Source of the DNA: Candidatus Wolfebacteria bacterium RIFCSPLOWO2_01_FULL_47_17b
GTDB taxonomy: Bacteria; Patescibacteriota; Minisyncoccia; UBA6257; JAGOQP01
Length of the DNA: 44,847 bases
Assembly (NCBI GenBank): GCA_001793865.1
Contig: MGIS01000025.1
Span: 29,178-74,024 of the forward strand
Direction of reading: 5' to 3'
Below, in pieces: positions 5,986-14,341 of this stretch. The first letter of the stretch is position 1. Every line of letters starts with the position of its first letter. The translations under genes and the position numbers were made by a program. The notes below the pieces were generated by a model, which saw only the letters and a list, made by a program, of their open reading frames with translations, did not search any database and was not told the origin of the DNA.

Positions 5986-7239
5986 CTATTCCAATTTCAA
6001 GAAGAGGCGTTTGCCTATTTTTATGATGCCGGGAGCGGCGAGATCGGACTTTTGGAGTGTGGCATTGGTGCCCGTATTATGGATTGCCTGTTGCTCAAAC
6101 AAGCGGGTAAGCTCCGATTTGCTTGTAATAAGTTTTGAACGGACGATTGCGTCAAAATATGTTTCCCCTCCTTCAATCTTGAGTGATGGCATTTTAGCGC
6201 CGGAAAGATTTTTTTGTGAAAATTTCTTTTCGAATTTTTCACGCTCTTTTTGTCCTGCTTTGAGCGAGTCCTCATCTATCGCCACGATAAATTGCCCGAG
6301 CTGCTTCTTGGCTTCCAGCGGATTGTGTTCAGCAATAAGCCTGAGGTTCTGCAGTTCGGATTTTTTGATGTCGGCAAAAGCCGTAAAGTATGGCACGATG
6401 AGATTGTCGGGAATGGACATAATTTTGCCGAATTTTTCTTCCGCGCTTTCGCGCACGGCAATGTAGTTATTGTACGATTTGCTCATTTTTCGGCCGTCTC
6501 CGGCGGTTCCCTTAAGCACTGGGGTCGTAACCGCTACTTCAGGCGCTTGATTTCGCGCACGCATAATGGTTCGCGCGTGCGCGAAATTAAGCAACTGATC
6601 GCGGCCGCCCACTTCAATGTCGGGGGTTATAATGACAGAATCAACTCCCTGCGCATAGCTGTATATGAGCTCGGCGAGCGTGATTCCCTGTCCTTGCTCG
6701 ATGCGCTTACGGAAATCCTCGCGCTGGAGAATTTCGGTAAGCGAAAGCTGCTGGAAGTCGGCTATGATATGCGCAAGTGAGAGTTTACCGAGCCATTCGG
6801 AGTTGTAGTGGACTTTTGCTTTTCTAATATCCAGGTATGGACCGATCTGCTTGAGGTACGTTCTCATATTTTTCTGCACGTCCGCTTTGGAAAGCCGGCT
6901 ACGGCCGCTGTCGCGTCCGCTTGGGTCCCCTATCATTGCAGTAAAGTCGCCAATAATGAGTTGAATGATGTGCCCGGCTTTTTGGAATTGGCGAAGCATA
7001 AATATGGGCAACAAGTGTCCCACATGCACGTCCGGCCCCGTAGGATCTATGCCGAATTTTATGGTTAATTTATGTCTTGATTTAATGAGCTTTTCCAACT
7101 CATCGAATGTTATGCACTGGTCTATTTTTGCGCGCAAAAAATCCAGAAATTGCTCCGGTTCTAGTGTTTTCCAATCGTCGGTATATCGTTTGAAAAAAGT
7201 TTCCGAGAGCGCGCCTGCTGTCAGTTCGGTCTGGTTCAT
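5986..7239 (-). CDS. tyrS: Tyrosyl-tRNA synthetase
   Basis: A class I synthetase that charges tRNA-Tyr. The 417-residue length is normal for the family. Visible motifs are HVGH (residues 72-75, the HIGH signature), the GIDPTGPD substrate loop just before it, VGGRDQ in the catalytic domain, and KMSKS (about 253-257). The last ~70 residues form an S4-like RNA-binding domain. A TATACT box lies nine bases before the start codon, so it may have a promoter of its own besides possible read-through from the 7255-7641 gene. Confidence 0.97.
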   Translation of the reverse strand: MNQTELTAGALSETFFKRYTDDWKTLEPEQFLDFLRAKIDQCITFDELEKLIKSRHKLTIKFGIDPTGPDVHVGHLLPIFMLRQFQKAGHIIQLIIGDFTAMIGDPSGRDSGRSRLSKADVQKNMRTYLKQIGPYLDIRKAKVHYNSEWLGKLSLAHIIADFQQLSLTEILQREDFRKRIEQGQGITLAELIYSYAQGVDSVIITPDIEVGGRDQLLNFAHARTIMRARNQAPEVAVTTPVLKGTAGDGRKMSKSYNNYIAVRESAEEKFGKIMSIPDNLIVPYFTAFADIKKSELQNLRLIAEHNPLEAKKQLGQFIVAIDEDSLKAGQKEREKFEKKFSQKNLSGAKMPSLKIEGGETYFDAIVRSKLITSKSELTRLFEQQAIHNTGTNATLQKSDLAAPGIIKIGKRLFLKLE

Positions 7240-7254
7240 ATTTATTGAAGTATA

Positions 7255-7641
7255 CTATGATTTCAGCCCTTCGTCTATTTCGGCGAGGATGGACTCCGGG
7301 AGCGGCGCACGTGGTTTGGTGACTCCGGGATATCTCCAGGCGGATATGATGCGGAGTTTAGATTCTGAATCAAGTTCAGGATGACGGGCGGAAGATTCTG
7401 TAAACATCACCCAGATCTCCTGGCTCCATGACTTCTTGCCGTCTTTGAACTTATATGATGCGGGTTGCATGCACGCGCCGGTGCGCTCAGCTATGCCCTC
7501 TTCTACGCGCAAAGGCGTATTGAGCACCCGCCGGACGCGGCTTTCGGAAAGCCCGTAGAAGGCCATTTTGAATTTTGCATGGGAGGTCCACTGAATTTTT
7601 GATGGCGAAAGAAGCTGTTTGAGGTTTTTTGTAAACGTCAT
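7255..7641 (-). CDS. Conserved small protein, DUF4258-like, with repeat insertion
   Basis: A 128-residue protein resembling the DUF4258/RelE-like small proteins: an early His (SHAKFKM), then GLSESRVRRVLNTP, a mid-strand WSQEIWVMF, and a final KLRIISAWRYPG. The segment SARHPELDSES (about residues 83-93) is encoded by a palindromic repeat of a type widely spread in bacteria and interrupts the beta-strand pair, so the repeat seems to have been accepted in the protein. The gene is divergent from the glycosyltransferase at 7671, with only 29 bp between them. A toxin role cannot be shown; no antitoxin partner is visible. Confidence 0.68.
   Translation of the reverse strand: MTFTKNLKQLLSPSKIQWTSHAKFKMAFYGLSESRVRRVLNTPLRVEEGIAERTGACMQPASYKFKDGKKSWSQEIWVMFTESSARHPELDSESKLRIISAWRYPGVTKPRAPLPESILAEIDEGLKS
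7360..7385. repeat. HPELDSES-type palindromic repeat in coding sequence
   Basis: AGATTCTGAATC followed by AAGTTCAGGATGAC, a common bacterial palindromic repeat motif, here in frame in the 7255-7641 gene. Confidence 0.7.
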
Positions 7642-7670
7642 GCTATACTTACAGTATACTTAAAAAAACT

Positions 7671-9500
7671 ATGTTTAAAAACTGTTCCTGGTGTGTTCCG
7701 CATGTGCTGTTGATGGTCATATTGTTCGTTTCGGTCGGATTAATGCTTGGCAGTTCTTTGCAGGAAGCGGCGATTATGGACGAGTTGGCGCATATACCAG
7801 CCGGTTACGGGTATGTGAAATACCTGGATTTTCGGCTGAATCCTGAACATCCGCCACTCATTAAAGCTGCCGCCGCTCTACCGCTTTTGTTTATGAAGCT
7901 AAACTTCCCCACCGATTTGGATCCGTGGACGACTGCGCTTAATGGCCAGTGGGACGCGGGGAGGCAGTTTCTGTATGAGGTAAACGACGGCCGCGCCGAC
8001 GAAATACTCTTTATGTCCCGGTTGTTCCCGATCGTGTTTACCATACTTCTGGTGGTGCTCGTGTATGCGTGGTCAAAAAAACTTTTTGGTCCATGGTGGG
8101 CGCTTGTGCCCGCGCTTCTGACCGCTTTTTCGCCACACATACTCGCGCACGGGCATTACGTGACGACGGATATTGCGGCATCGCTTGGATTCTTTCTGGG
8201 TCTTCTGGGCTTTTGGATCGCGTTTGGTCAAGGCTCGGCCTTGACCGCAAGGCCGGGCCTTGATATGCGTGGGAAGCTGATCGTGGCGGGGCTTTTGTTC
8301 GGCATCGCTCAACTTTTGAAGTTTTCGCTTGTCCTTTTGATTCCGCTGTATATCTTTTTTATATTCGCGCTGTGGCTTACCGGTCAGCGAACGTGGAAGC
8401 ATGCGTGGAAACTTTTCCGCTCGCTTGCGTATGTTTTTGCGGTGGGATTTGCGCTCGTGTGGGCGGTATACATTGTTTTTACATGGAATTATCCTCTGGA
8501 TAAGCAAATTTCAGATACGACCATTCTTTTGCAGGAGCAGGTATCCAAGGGTTCGGTTGTCGCCAAGATGATTGTTGGTATGTCGGGTGTCCCGATATTC
8601 CGTGCAATCGCTCATTACGGTCTTGGGGTCATTATGGTGAGCCAGCGGTCCGCGGGGGGCAATACCGCGTACTTTCTTGGTGAAGACGGCAACGGCGGCT
8701 GGTGGCATTATTTCCCTGTGGTATTTCTTTTGAAAGAAAGCTTGCCCGCGCTTTTGATTTTGTTGGGCGGCATATTCTTTTGGATCGGCAGGTTTTTCAA
8801 AAACTGGGTTGGGGTGTGGAAGCGGATGTGCTCGTTTGTGCAGGAGCATACGGCGCTCTTCATTATGTTTGTATTTGTCGTGTTTTATTGGGCGTACAGC
8901 ATTCAGAGTCCGTTGAATATCGGTTTTCGGCACGTGCTTCCCACAGTTCCGTTTCTGTACATTCTGGGCGTGTCTTCGATTAAAAAGTGGTTTGATGCGG
9001 CTGTAGTTCAGAGCGGGCTGCGTCATATAGCGCGCAGTGCGCTCAAACATGGTTTGTTGGGCATCATGCTGTTGTGGGTGTTGGTGGAGGCGGCCATGGC
9101 ATATCCCCACTTCATTTCGTATTACAATGAAGCCGGTGGCGGGAAATGGGGCGGATATGTACATGCCGTGGACTCAAATTACGACTGGGGGCAGGATCTG
9201 AAGCGGTTGCAGGAATATGTGCAGGAGCAGAATATACGAAAGATTGCCGTCGATTACTTTGGCGGCGGGCATGTGCCGTACTATGTCCCCAATGCGATCC
9301 CGTGGGAAGAATCGAAGGGAAATCCGCTCTCGGAAAATGCGGAGTGGCTCGCGGTCTCTATAAACGAACTTATATACGACATTCATGCGATCGATCCGGA
9401 GGGTGCGCAGTATGGGCATCGCAGGTATCGGTGGCTGCAAACCCCGCTCCAGCCGTATGCGCGTATTGGCACCAGTATTTTTGTCTATCGACTTCGATAG
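7671..9500 (+). CDS. PMT/ArnT-like membrane glycosyltransferase (GT39 type)
   Basis: A 609-residue polytopic membrane protein and the only supported gene on the plus strand. The N-terminal helix is followed by MDELAHIPAGYGY and DFRLNPEHPPL (about residues 35-65), the acidic first-loop motif of lipid-phosphate-sugar-dependent glycosyltransferases. Many hydrophobic helices follow, then a C-terminal soluble part (from about 500) with SNYDWGQDL. It likely moves sugar from a polyprenyl-phosphate donor to surface protein or glycan, and could use the product of the GT2 at 14342. A palindromic repeat (8226-8263) encodes QGSALTARPGLD in a loop between helices. The donor and acceptor are not known. Confidence 0.82.
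   Translation: MFKNCSWCVPHVLLMVILFVSVGLMLGSSLQEAAIMDELAHIPAGYGYVKYLDFRLNPEHPPLIKAAAALPLLFMKLNFPTDLDPWTTALNGQWDAGRQFLYEVNDGRADEILFMSRLFPIVFTILLVVLVYAWSKKLFGPWWALVPALLTAFSPHILAHGHYVTTDIAASLGFFLGLLGFWIAFGQGSALTARPGLDMRGKLIVAGLLFGIAQLLKFSLVLLIPLYIFFIFALWLTGQRTWKHAWKLFRSLAYVFAVGFALVWAVYIVFTWNYPLDKQISDTTILLQEQVSKGSVVAKMIVGMSGVPIFRAIAHYGLGVIMVSQRSAGGNTAYFLGEDGNGGWWHYFPVVFLLKESLPALLILLGGIFFWIGRFFKNWVGVWKRMCSFVQEHTALFIMFVFVVFYWAYSIQSPLNIGFRHVLPTVPFLYILGVSSIKKWFDAAVVQSGLRHIARSALKHGLLGIMLLWVLVEAAMAYPHFISYYNEAGGGKWGGYVHAVDSNYDWGQDLKRLQEYVQEQNIRKIAVDYFGGGHVPYYVPNAIPWEESKGNPLSENAEWLAVSINELIYDIHAIDPEGAQYGHRRYRWLQTPLQPYARIGTSIFVYRLR
8226..8263. repeat. Palindromic repeat inside the glycosyltransferase gene
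   Basis: GGTCAAGG and CCTTGACC arms with a 5-bp loop, followed by a second AAGGCC/GCCTT palindrome. In frame within a polar inter-helix loop. Confidence 0.6.
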
Positions 9501-10283
9501 TTATTTGTAGTAAATTCGGCTCTCCACGCGCAGGTCTATATACTCAGTGACGCTGGTTTGTATATCCCGCACCGAGTCAACTGCATAGAGCGGGTTGTTT
9601 GTGAGATTGAAATAGATGACCGGACTTCCTTGAATAGACGGCGTTCTGAGCTCTTCGAGTATTTCGTTTTCGAGTATTAGAGTCTTGGTTGTCCAGTTGA
9701 TTTGTTCCAAAAAATCGTATATATGGAACAGATTTTGCAGACCGTATTCGGGAAATATGTGCGTTCCAAGTTGTACGGCTTTGCCGCTTAGGTCGTGTAT
9801 ACGGTAGATAAGGTTTCCTTCCGTTTGGAGGCCGTCCTGGAATGCGATGCCGTTTTCGTCAAACCAGACGCACGAGGTTGCACACCATAGTCCGAACTTC
9901 TCCCGTTCGGTTATGTTAATAGACAGACTCCGATCCCTGATCCCCTTTTCAATTTGAACGTCTTTTATCGGCGGGAATGTTTCCAATAGCGATGCGGAAA
10001 GTTTTTCGGATTTTAACGCGAATATATTGCGGTTGCCGAATAGCCATGTGGTGAAGGCGGACTGCTTAGCAAAAAACTCTTCCACGTGGCGTTGTACGTC
10101 CGATTGCGCGATGGAATGTGTATCGGGCAGACGTATATCCTGTATTTGGAATGCCGTGCTATGCATCAGAAAAAAGAAACCCACCACGAGTACGATGAGT
10201 GTAAGTATCCCGACGTAGAAAAACACCTTGCGGCGCTTTTTTGCGCGGACTGCCTCACTTTTCGATGCGACGTAGTCCAACAT
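9501..10283 (-). CDS. ftsQ: FtsQ/DivIB-like cell-division protein
   Basis: A 260-residue bitopic membrane protein. It has a basic cytoplasmic start (AKKRRK), a single helix (about residues 21-41), a POTRA-like domain (from FQIQDIRLPD to SINITERE) and a beta domain ending IDLRVESRIYYK, the classical FtsQ/DivIB C-terminal strand. It would link the division ring to septal wall synthesis. Its first 29 bases overlap the end of serS, an unusual partner since ftsQ usually follows mur genes. The start at 10283 could be shortened, but the overlap is consistent with coupling. Confidence 0.85.
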   Translation of the reverse strand: MLDYVASKSEAVRAKKRRKVFFYVGILTLIVLVVGFFFLMHSTAFQIQDIRLPDTHSIAQSDVQRHVEEFFAKQSAFTTWLFGNRNIFALKSEKLSASLLETFPPIKDVQIEKGIRDRSLSINITEREKFGLWCATSCVWFDENGIAFQDGLQTEGNLIYRIHDLSGKAVQLGTHIFPEYGLQNLFHIYDFLEQINWTTKTLILENEILEELRTPSIQGSPVIYFNLTNNPLYAVDSVRDIQTSVTEYIDLRVESRIYYK

Positions 10284-11484
10284 AAGAGCGCAGGGCTTTA
10301 GGGATGCGTATTGATCCGTCTTCTTCTTGGTTGTTTTCGAGTATGGCCATGATGGTGCGGCTCATGGCGATCGCGGTGGCGTTCAGCGCGTGTGCAAACA
10401 TGCTACTTTCACCTTTCACCTTTATTCTCATCCCTCTTGTCTGATAATCCGTCGTGTTGGAGCAGGAACCGACCTCGCGGTAGGTCTGCTGGCTTGGGAT
10501 CCAGGCATTGATGTCGAACTGCCGCGCGTCGGTGGAACCCATATCGCCGGTGCATATGGCGGTTATCTGGTACGGCATCTCCAATGCCTGCCAGAGCTTT
10601 TCCTGCATGCTCAGCAAAAATCGGTGTTCTTCCTCGGATTTTTCCGGATGCGCGAACGAATACATTTCCACTTTATCGAATTGGTGTACGCGGAACATCC
10701 CGCGGGTGTCCCTGCCGTAGCTGCCGGCCTCGCGTCTGAATGAAGGCGAGAATCCCACATACCGTTTTGGAAGCTCGGTCTCTGAAAATGTTTCCTGCAT
10801 ATGCAGTGGTCCCAGCGTGTGCTCGGCGCTTCCGATGAGGTATAGATCGTCCTTTTGGATATAAAAGGCATCATCGTCCTGTATAAAACGATGCTTGCCC
10901 ATAGCGCGCATAATGTCTGGCCGTGCCATGACGGGCGGTATAACGGGCGTAAACTCCTCTTTAGTGAGTGTTTCGATTGCGAATTGCGTGAGCGCGAATT
11001 CCAACATAGCCCCCGCGCCTTTGAGGTAATAAAACCGTGCTCCGGCAACCTCTGCCGCTTTTTGTGTGTCTATAATGCCCAACCGTTCGCCGAGCTCTAA
11101 ATGATCTTTGGGGGTGAAGTCAAACTTTGGTATGTTGCCCCATGTTTTGACGACTACATTTTCGGATTCGTCTTTACCCATGGGTACGTCATCGAATGGG
11201 ATGTTTGGAAATTCCAGCAGAAGATCATTGCGATCCGATTCCAGTTTTTCCAGCTCTGCTTCAATTTTTTTCACTTCTTCCTTTAACCTTGTCCCTCGTT
11301 CCTTGTCCCTTGCCGCTGCTGCCTTTTTCTGCTCTGCGCGCAGCTGCTCTACCAGCTGTGTTTTTTCTCTCCAGGCGTTATCTGCGTTCTGGAACTGCTT
11401 GAGCAGAGAGTCGTCTTTGTTTCGCTTTTTAAGCGCTTCGGCTACCTTTTCGGGCGATTTTCGTATGAGTTCTATGTCTAGCAT
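10255..11484 (-). CDS. serS: Seryl-tRNA synthetase
   Basis: A class II synthetase charging tRNA-Ser, 409 residues. The N-terminal coiled-coil arm (about residues 25-100) is followed by motif 2 (FRREAGSYGRDTRGMFRVHQF, about 247-267) and motif 3 (NATAIAMSRTIMAILENNQ, about 367). Two stretches look repeat-derived: the arm segment ARDKERGTRLK from a repeating CTTGTCCCT pattern at 11287-11312, and KVKGE from a TTTCACC repeat near 10406-10424. Neither touches the catalytic motifs. It overlaps the ftsQ-like start downstream. Confidence 0.96.
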   Translation of the reverse strand: MLDIELIRKSPEKVAEALKKRNKDDSLLKQFQNADNAWREKTQLVEQLRAEQKKAAAARDKERGTRLKEEVKKIEAELEKLESDRNDLLLEFPNIPFDDVPMGKDESENVVVKTWGNIPKFDFTPKDHLELGERLGIIDTQKAAEVAGARFYYLKGAGAMLEFALTQFAIETLTKEEFTPVIPPVMARPDIMRAMGKHRFIQDDDAFYIQKDDLYLIGSAEHTLGPLHMQETFSETELPKRYVGFSPSFRREAGSYGRDTRGMFRVHQFDKVEMYSFAHPEKSEEEHRFLLSMQEKLWQALEMPYQITAICTGDMGSTDARQFDINAWIPSQQTYREVGSCSNTTDYQTRGMRIKVKGESSMFAHALNATAIAMSRTIMAILENNQEEDGSIRIPKALRSYVGLRRIEK

Positions 11485-11491
11485 ATTTTTT

Positions 11492-11520
11492 TGTCATTCC
11501 GTGCTCCGACACGGAATCCA
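11492..11520. repeat. Short palindromic repeat before serS
   Basis: GTCATTCCGTG / CACGGAAT hairpin in the leader of serS. A second partial repeat with TGTCATTCTGA follows at 11542-11568. Confidence 0.55.
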
Positions 11521-11574
11521 TTTGTTTTCAGTATATCGCCTTTGTCATTCTGAGTGCAAGCGAAAGAACCCCCT

Positions 11575-11616
11575 CTAAAAAAAACATCCTTAAATTCTCA
11601 AGTATTTAAGGATGTT
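11575..11616 (-). terminator. Terminator after the PHA_gran_rgn-like gene
   Basis: A 13-bp stem (AACATCCTTAAAT / ATTTAAGGATGTT) with an eight-base loop, followed on the minus strand by a run of T. It lies 40 bp after the stop at 11658. Confidence 0.75.
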
Positions 11617-11617
11617 A

Positions 11618-11650
11618 TTATAGGACTTATTCGGCCGAATAGGTCCTACT
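11618..11650. repeat. Minimal Family A palindrome
   Basis: TAGGACTTATTCGGCCGAATAGGTCCTA, a nearly perfect palindrome with the same GGACTTATTC ends as the longer copy at 12120-12184, as if the centre were deleted. Confidence 0.65.
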
Positions 11651-11657
11651 ACAAATA

Positions 11658-11974
11658 TCAACCAAGAAGTTCGTCTGCTTTGGATTCAATCATCTCTTTG
11701 ATTTTATCCTCATCAATTATAGCGTTTATAATTGAACTTGATGGGCGTGCTGAAAGAATGATTTCTTTATCTCCGACCTCAATCATTCCTTCAATTCTTG
11801 CTCCCATGAGTCCCTTCTTTACTTTAAAAGAAAAGGTCATGGTATTTCCATGCCAGTTTTTTTCTGGATCTTTTATTTTTATTCCATAAGGCTTTTTATG
11901 AGCTCCGAGAGGAAGGAGTCAATTCTTTTTTTTGCTTCAGATGCCCCCAACGTGTGTCTTTTTGCTATCTTCAA
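11658..11974 (-). pseudogene. PHA_gran_rgn-family small protein gene with a -1 frameshift
   Basis: Two frames together give a full-length member of the 'putative polyhydroxyalkanoic acid system' family (PF09650 type). The first begins with TTG at 11974 behind a strong AAGGAG site and reads MKIAKRHTLG...EAKKRIDSFLSELIKS before a stop at 11879. The second continues YGIKIKDPEKNWHGNTMTF and ends at 11658 with ...ADELLG. They join if one A is added to the A5 run at 11893-11897 (T on plus). This is either a true frameshift, a sequencing slip in a homopolymer, or slippage during expression. The second part alone has an ATG at 11840 with no ribosome site. Promoter and terminator are intact, which argues for a functional gene. 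Confidence 0.78.
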
Positions 11975-12027
11975 TGTTATCTCCTTGATTATTAAATGGA
12001 TATATATGGTTCAAATTTCTGTTCCTG

Positions 12028-12055
12028 ATTATACACTACTTTTTATAAAACACAA
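12028..12055 (-). promoter_or_regulatory. Promoter for the PHA_gran_rgn-like gene
   Basis: TTGTGT (12050-12055) and TATAAT (12028-12033), 16 bp apart, about 54 bp before the TTG start. Confidence 0.6.
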
Positions 12056-12324
12056 ATGCACATTCTTCGGCGATCGGTGGAAAACACGTAATTCAGAAAT
12101 CAGCATCGTCTCTCTTCTTAGGACTTATTCGCGCGCCGTGGTGCCCCGTAGTGAATTTTGTTCTACTACTGGGGAATAAGTCCTGGGCAAGGAATAGTCC
12201 TACGAGGCTCAGCCTCGTAGGACTTGGGATTCACCAAGGGCTTCGGCGGGCAGGCAAGTGCGGAATGACAAAAATCTCTCCCCCTTTGGGTACTCTCTTT
12301 AGAAAAGAGAGAATTCAGTGTGAG
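12056..12324. other. Gene-free stretch filled with palindromic repeats
   Basis: No gene is supported here. It holds the Family A repeat (12120-12184), a perfect hairpin GTCCTACGAGGC / GCCTCGTAGGAC (12198-12223), a repeat remnant ending GGAATGACAAAAAT (about 12262-12276) and a small CTCTCTTT/AAAGAGAG hairpin just after lysS. Confidence 0.6.
12120..12184. repeat. Family A palindromic repeat, full copy
   Basis: Ends AGGACTTATTC and GAATAAGTCCT are inverted; the centre holds GTAGTGAA/TTCTACTAC. Related to 5371-5436 and 11618-11650. Confidence 0.75.
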
Positions 12325-13749
12325 TCAGCGTCTTCTCTTCATCGGAGGAAAAAAGACGGTTTCGCGGATGGGGCGGCCGGCAATGACGCTAAACAGGCGT
12401 TCGGAGACGCCGAAACCGGTAGCCGGCGGCATGCCGTAGGAGAGCGCTTCGATAAATTCTTCATCCAACCGTTGGGCTTCTGTATCCCCTTTTTCGCGTA
12501 GCTTCATTTGTTCCTCAAATCGGGCGCGCTGGTCGGCAGGATCGTTGAGTTCGGAAAATCCTTTGCCCAACTCGGTGCCGTACGCCATCACCTGGAATCG
12601 TTCCACGATGAGCGGATTTTTAGACGAGCGTTTGGCAAGCGACTCCACGAATACGGGCGGATCTATGAGGAATGAGGGCGCGGTGAGCTTGGGGCGAACC
12701 GTTTTTTTAAAAATAAGGTCTATGAGGCGGCCCTTTTCAGCATATGGTTCAAATTTTAATCCAAGTTCCCGTGCCCGCTTGCGCAGATCGTCGACTGAGC
12801 ACGTGAGCGGATCAAGCTTGTTCTCTTTTTTGAATGCATCGCAGTAAGACACCTTTTTCCATGGCTTCGTCCACTCGGGGCGGTTGCCGAATGTTTGTTT
12901 GATAACGTGTAGATACATTTTACGAACGAATTTCATAAGCTCGTTATAATCGGCGTATGCCCAGTAGAATTCAAGTTGGGTGTAATCCTGGAGATGTTCG
13001 GCGTCCATGCCTTCGTTTCTGAATATCCGGCCGATCTCAAATACCCGCTCATATCCGCCGACGAGCAGTTTTTTAAGCGTTATTTCGAGCGATATGCGGA
13101 GATAAAAGTCCTCATCCAGCGCGTTGTGGTGCGTTTTGAAGGGCTCCGCCTCGGCTCCTCCGGGGGTTGCTTCCAGCACAGGAGTTTCAACCTCCAAGAA
13201 ATTTTCTTTAATCAGGAATTCGCGGAACGATTGCCAGAATACCGATTTTTTAATAAAAAGGTCGCGAATTTCATCGCTGAGCGTGAGGTCCAGATACCGT
13301 TTGCGCAAGATTGTTTCCGGATCTTCCACTCCATAATATTCCGATGGTAGCGGAAGTATTGCTTTCACGATGATGCGAGCCGATGCCGATTGCACGCTTT
13401 TTTCTCCCTTTTTGGTCTTCAGGACGCCGCCACCCGCTTCAATAAAATCGCCGATATCAAGAGTTTTTTTGAGGTCTGCAAACCCTTTTGTTTCCTTCTT
13501 AGAAAGGATGACTTGCAGTTTGCCTGACCCGTCCTTAACGTCCGCGAATATAATATTTCCCTGATCGCGAAGGGACATAACCCGACCGACTATAGATATT
13601 CTTTTCCTGCTTGTCGAAAGTTTTCCAAAATCCTTCAGCACCTCTGCGGTCGTGTGGGTGCGCTTTACGACAGCCGGATAAGGATTATGACCGCCGGCAA
13701 CAATCTTGTTGAGTTTTTGTTTCCTCTCGTTGATGATCTCTTCGAGCAT
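12325..13749 (-). CDS. lysS: Lysyl-tRNA synthetase, class II
   Basis: A 474-residue class II synthetase charging tRNA-Lys. An N-terminal OB-fold (residues ~50-150, with ISIVGRVMSLRDQGNIIF) precedes the catalytic core. Motif 2 is seen as GRIFRNEGMDAEHLQDYTQLEF (about 242-263, FRNEGMDAEH visible) and motif 3 as GFGVSERLF near the C-terminus, a variant of the usual GLGIGIDRL with the arginine kept. The C-terminus PMKRRR is slightly basic. It starts 3 bp after greA ends, so the two are probably co-transcribed. Confidence 0.95.
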   Translation of the reverse strand: MLEEIINERKQKLNKIVAGGHNPYPAVVKRTHTTAEVLKDFGKLSTSRKRISIVGRVMSLRDQGNIIFADVKDGSGKLQVILSKKETKGFADLKKTLDIGDFIEAGGGVLKTKKGEKSVQSASARIIVKAILPLPSEYYGVEDPETILRKRYLDLTLSDEIRDLFIKKSVFWQSFREFLIKENFLEVETPVLEATPGGAEAEPFKTHHNALDEDFYLRISLEITLKKLLVGGYERVFEIGRIFRNEGMDAEHLQDYTQLEFYWAYADYNELMKFVRKMYLHVIKQTFGNRPEWTKPWKKVSYCDAFKKENKLDPLTCSVDDLRKRARELGLKFEPYAEKGRLIDLIFKKTVRPKLTAPSFLIDPPVFVESLAKRSSKNPLIVERFQVMAYGTELGKGFSELNDPADQRARFEEQMKLREKGDTEAQRLDEEFIEALSYGMPPATGFGVSERLFSVIAGRPIRETVFFPPMKRRR

Positions 13750-13752
13750 ATG

Positions 13753-14214
13753 TTAGTCAATGGAAAGGATTCTGTATTCCATTATACCCTTGGGGGTTCT
13801 GACGGTTACAGAGTCGGTTATTTTTCTCCCCAAAAGCTCTTTGCCCAGCGGCGAGATGTTTGAAATCTTGCTGTTGAGCGGGTCGGCCTCTTCTGAGCCG
13901 ACAATGGTAAAGGTGTGACTTTTGCCGTCTTTAGCTTCTACGGTGACGGTGTGGCCTACGTGCACGATATCCTTTGTCTTTGCTTTCGTGATGATCTGGG
14001 CGTTTTTTATAAGTTCTTCAAGCTGTGCGATCTCACGCTCAAGCTGTTCTTGGTCTTCTTTGACGGTCGCATACTCAAAGTTCTCGGAGAGATCTCCATA
14101 TTCCTTCGCTTTTTTGAGGCGTTCCGCTATCTCAAATCGCTTTTCGGTCTTGAGTGTTTGGAGTTTTGTTTTCAGTTCCTCGATTTTTTCCTTGCTTAGA
14201 TATGCTTCTTTCAT
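13753..14214 (-). CDS. greA: Transcription elongation factor GreA
   Basis: A 153-residue GreA. It rescues backtracked RNA polymerase by stimulating transcript cleavage. The N-terminal coiled coil holds the tip motif GDLSENFEYA (about residues 40-49, with the D and E that act in the polymerase channel). The C-terminal FKBP-like domain includes ISPLGKELLGRKITDSV. The length is close to the family's usual 158. Its start codon directly abuts a 125-bp inverted repeat, so its leader consists of repeat DNA. Confidence 0.97.
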   Translation of the reverse strand: MKEAYLSKEKIEELKTKLQTLKTEKRFEIAERLKKAKEYGDLSENFEYATVKEDQEQLEREIAQLEELIKNAQIITKAKTKDIVHVGHTVTVEAKDGKSHTFTIVGSEEADPLNSKISNISPLGKELLGRKITDSVTVRTPKGIMEYRILSID

Positions 14215-14339
14215 CCCGTTAGAAGCCGATCTTTATATACTAACAAAGTATTTTCAGATGGCTTGATTTTTTATATTCCCGCTTTTGCTATGCAATAAAT
14301 TTTTTTGTAAAAAATTTATTGCCCAAGGCTTCTAACGGG
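14215..14339. repeat. Family B inverted-repeat element before greA
   Basis: Outer arms CCCGTTAGAAGCC and GGCTTCTAACGGG are perfect inverses. Inside is an AT-rich hairpin (AATAAATTTTTT / AAAAAATTTATT, 14294-14320). It fills the whole gap between greA and the GT2 gene, so it looks like a non-autonomous mobile or structured element. Confidence 0.85.
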
Positions 14340-14341
14340 AT

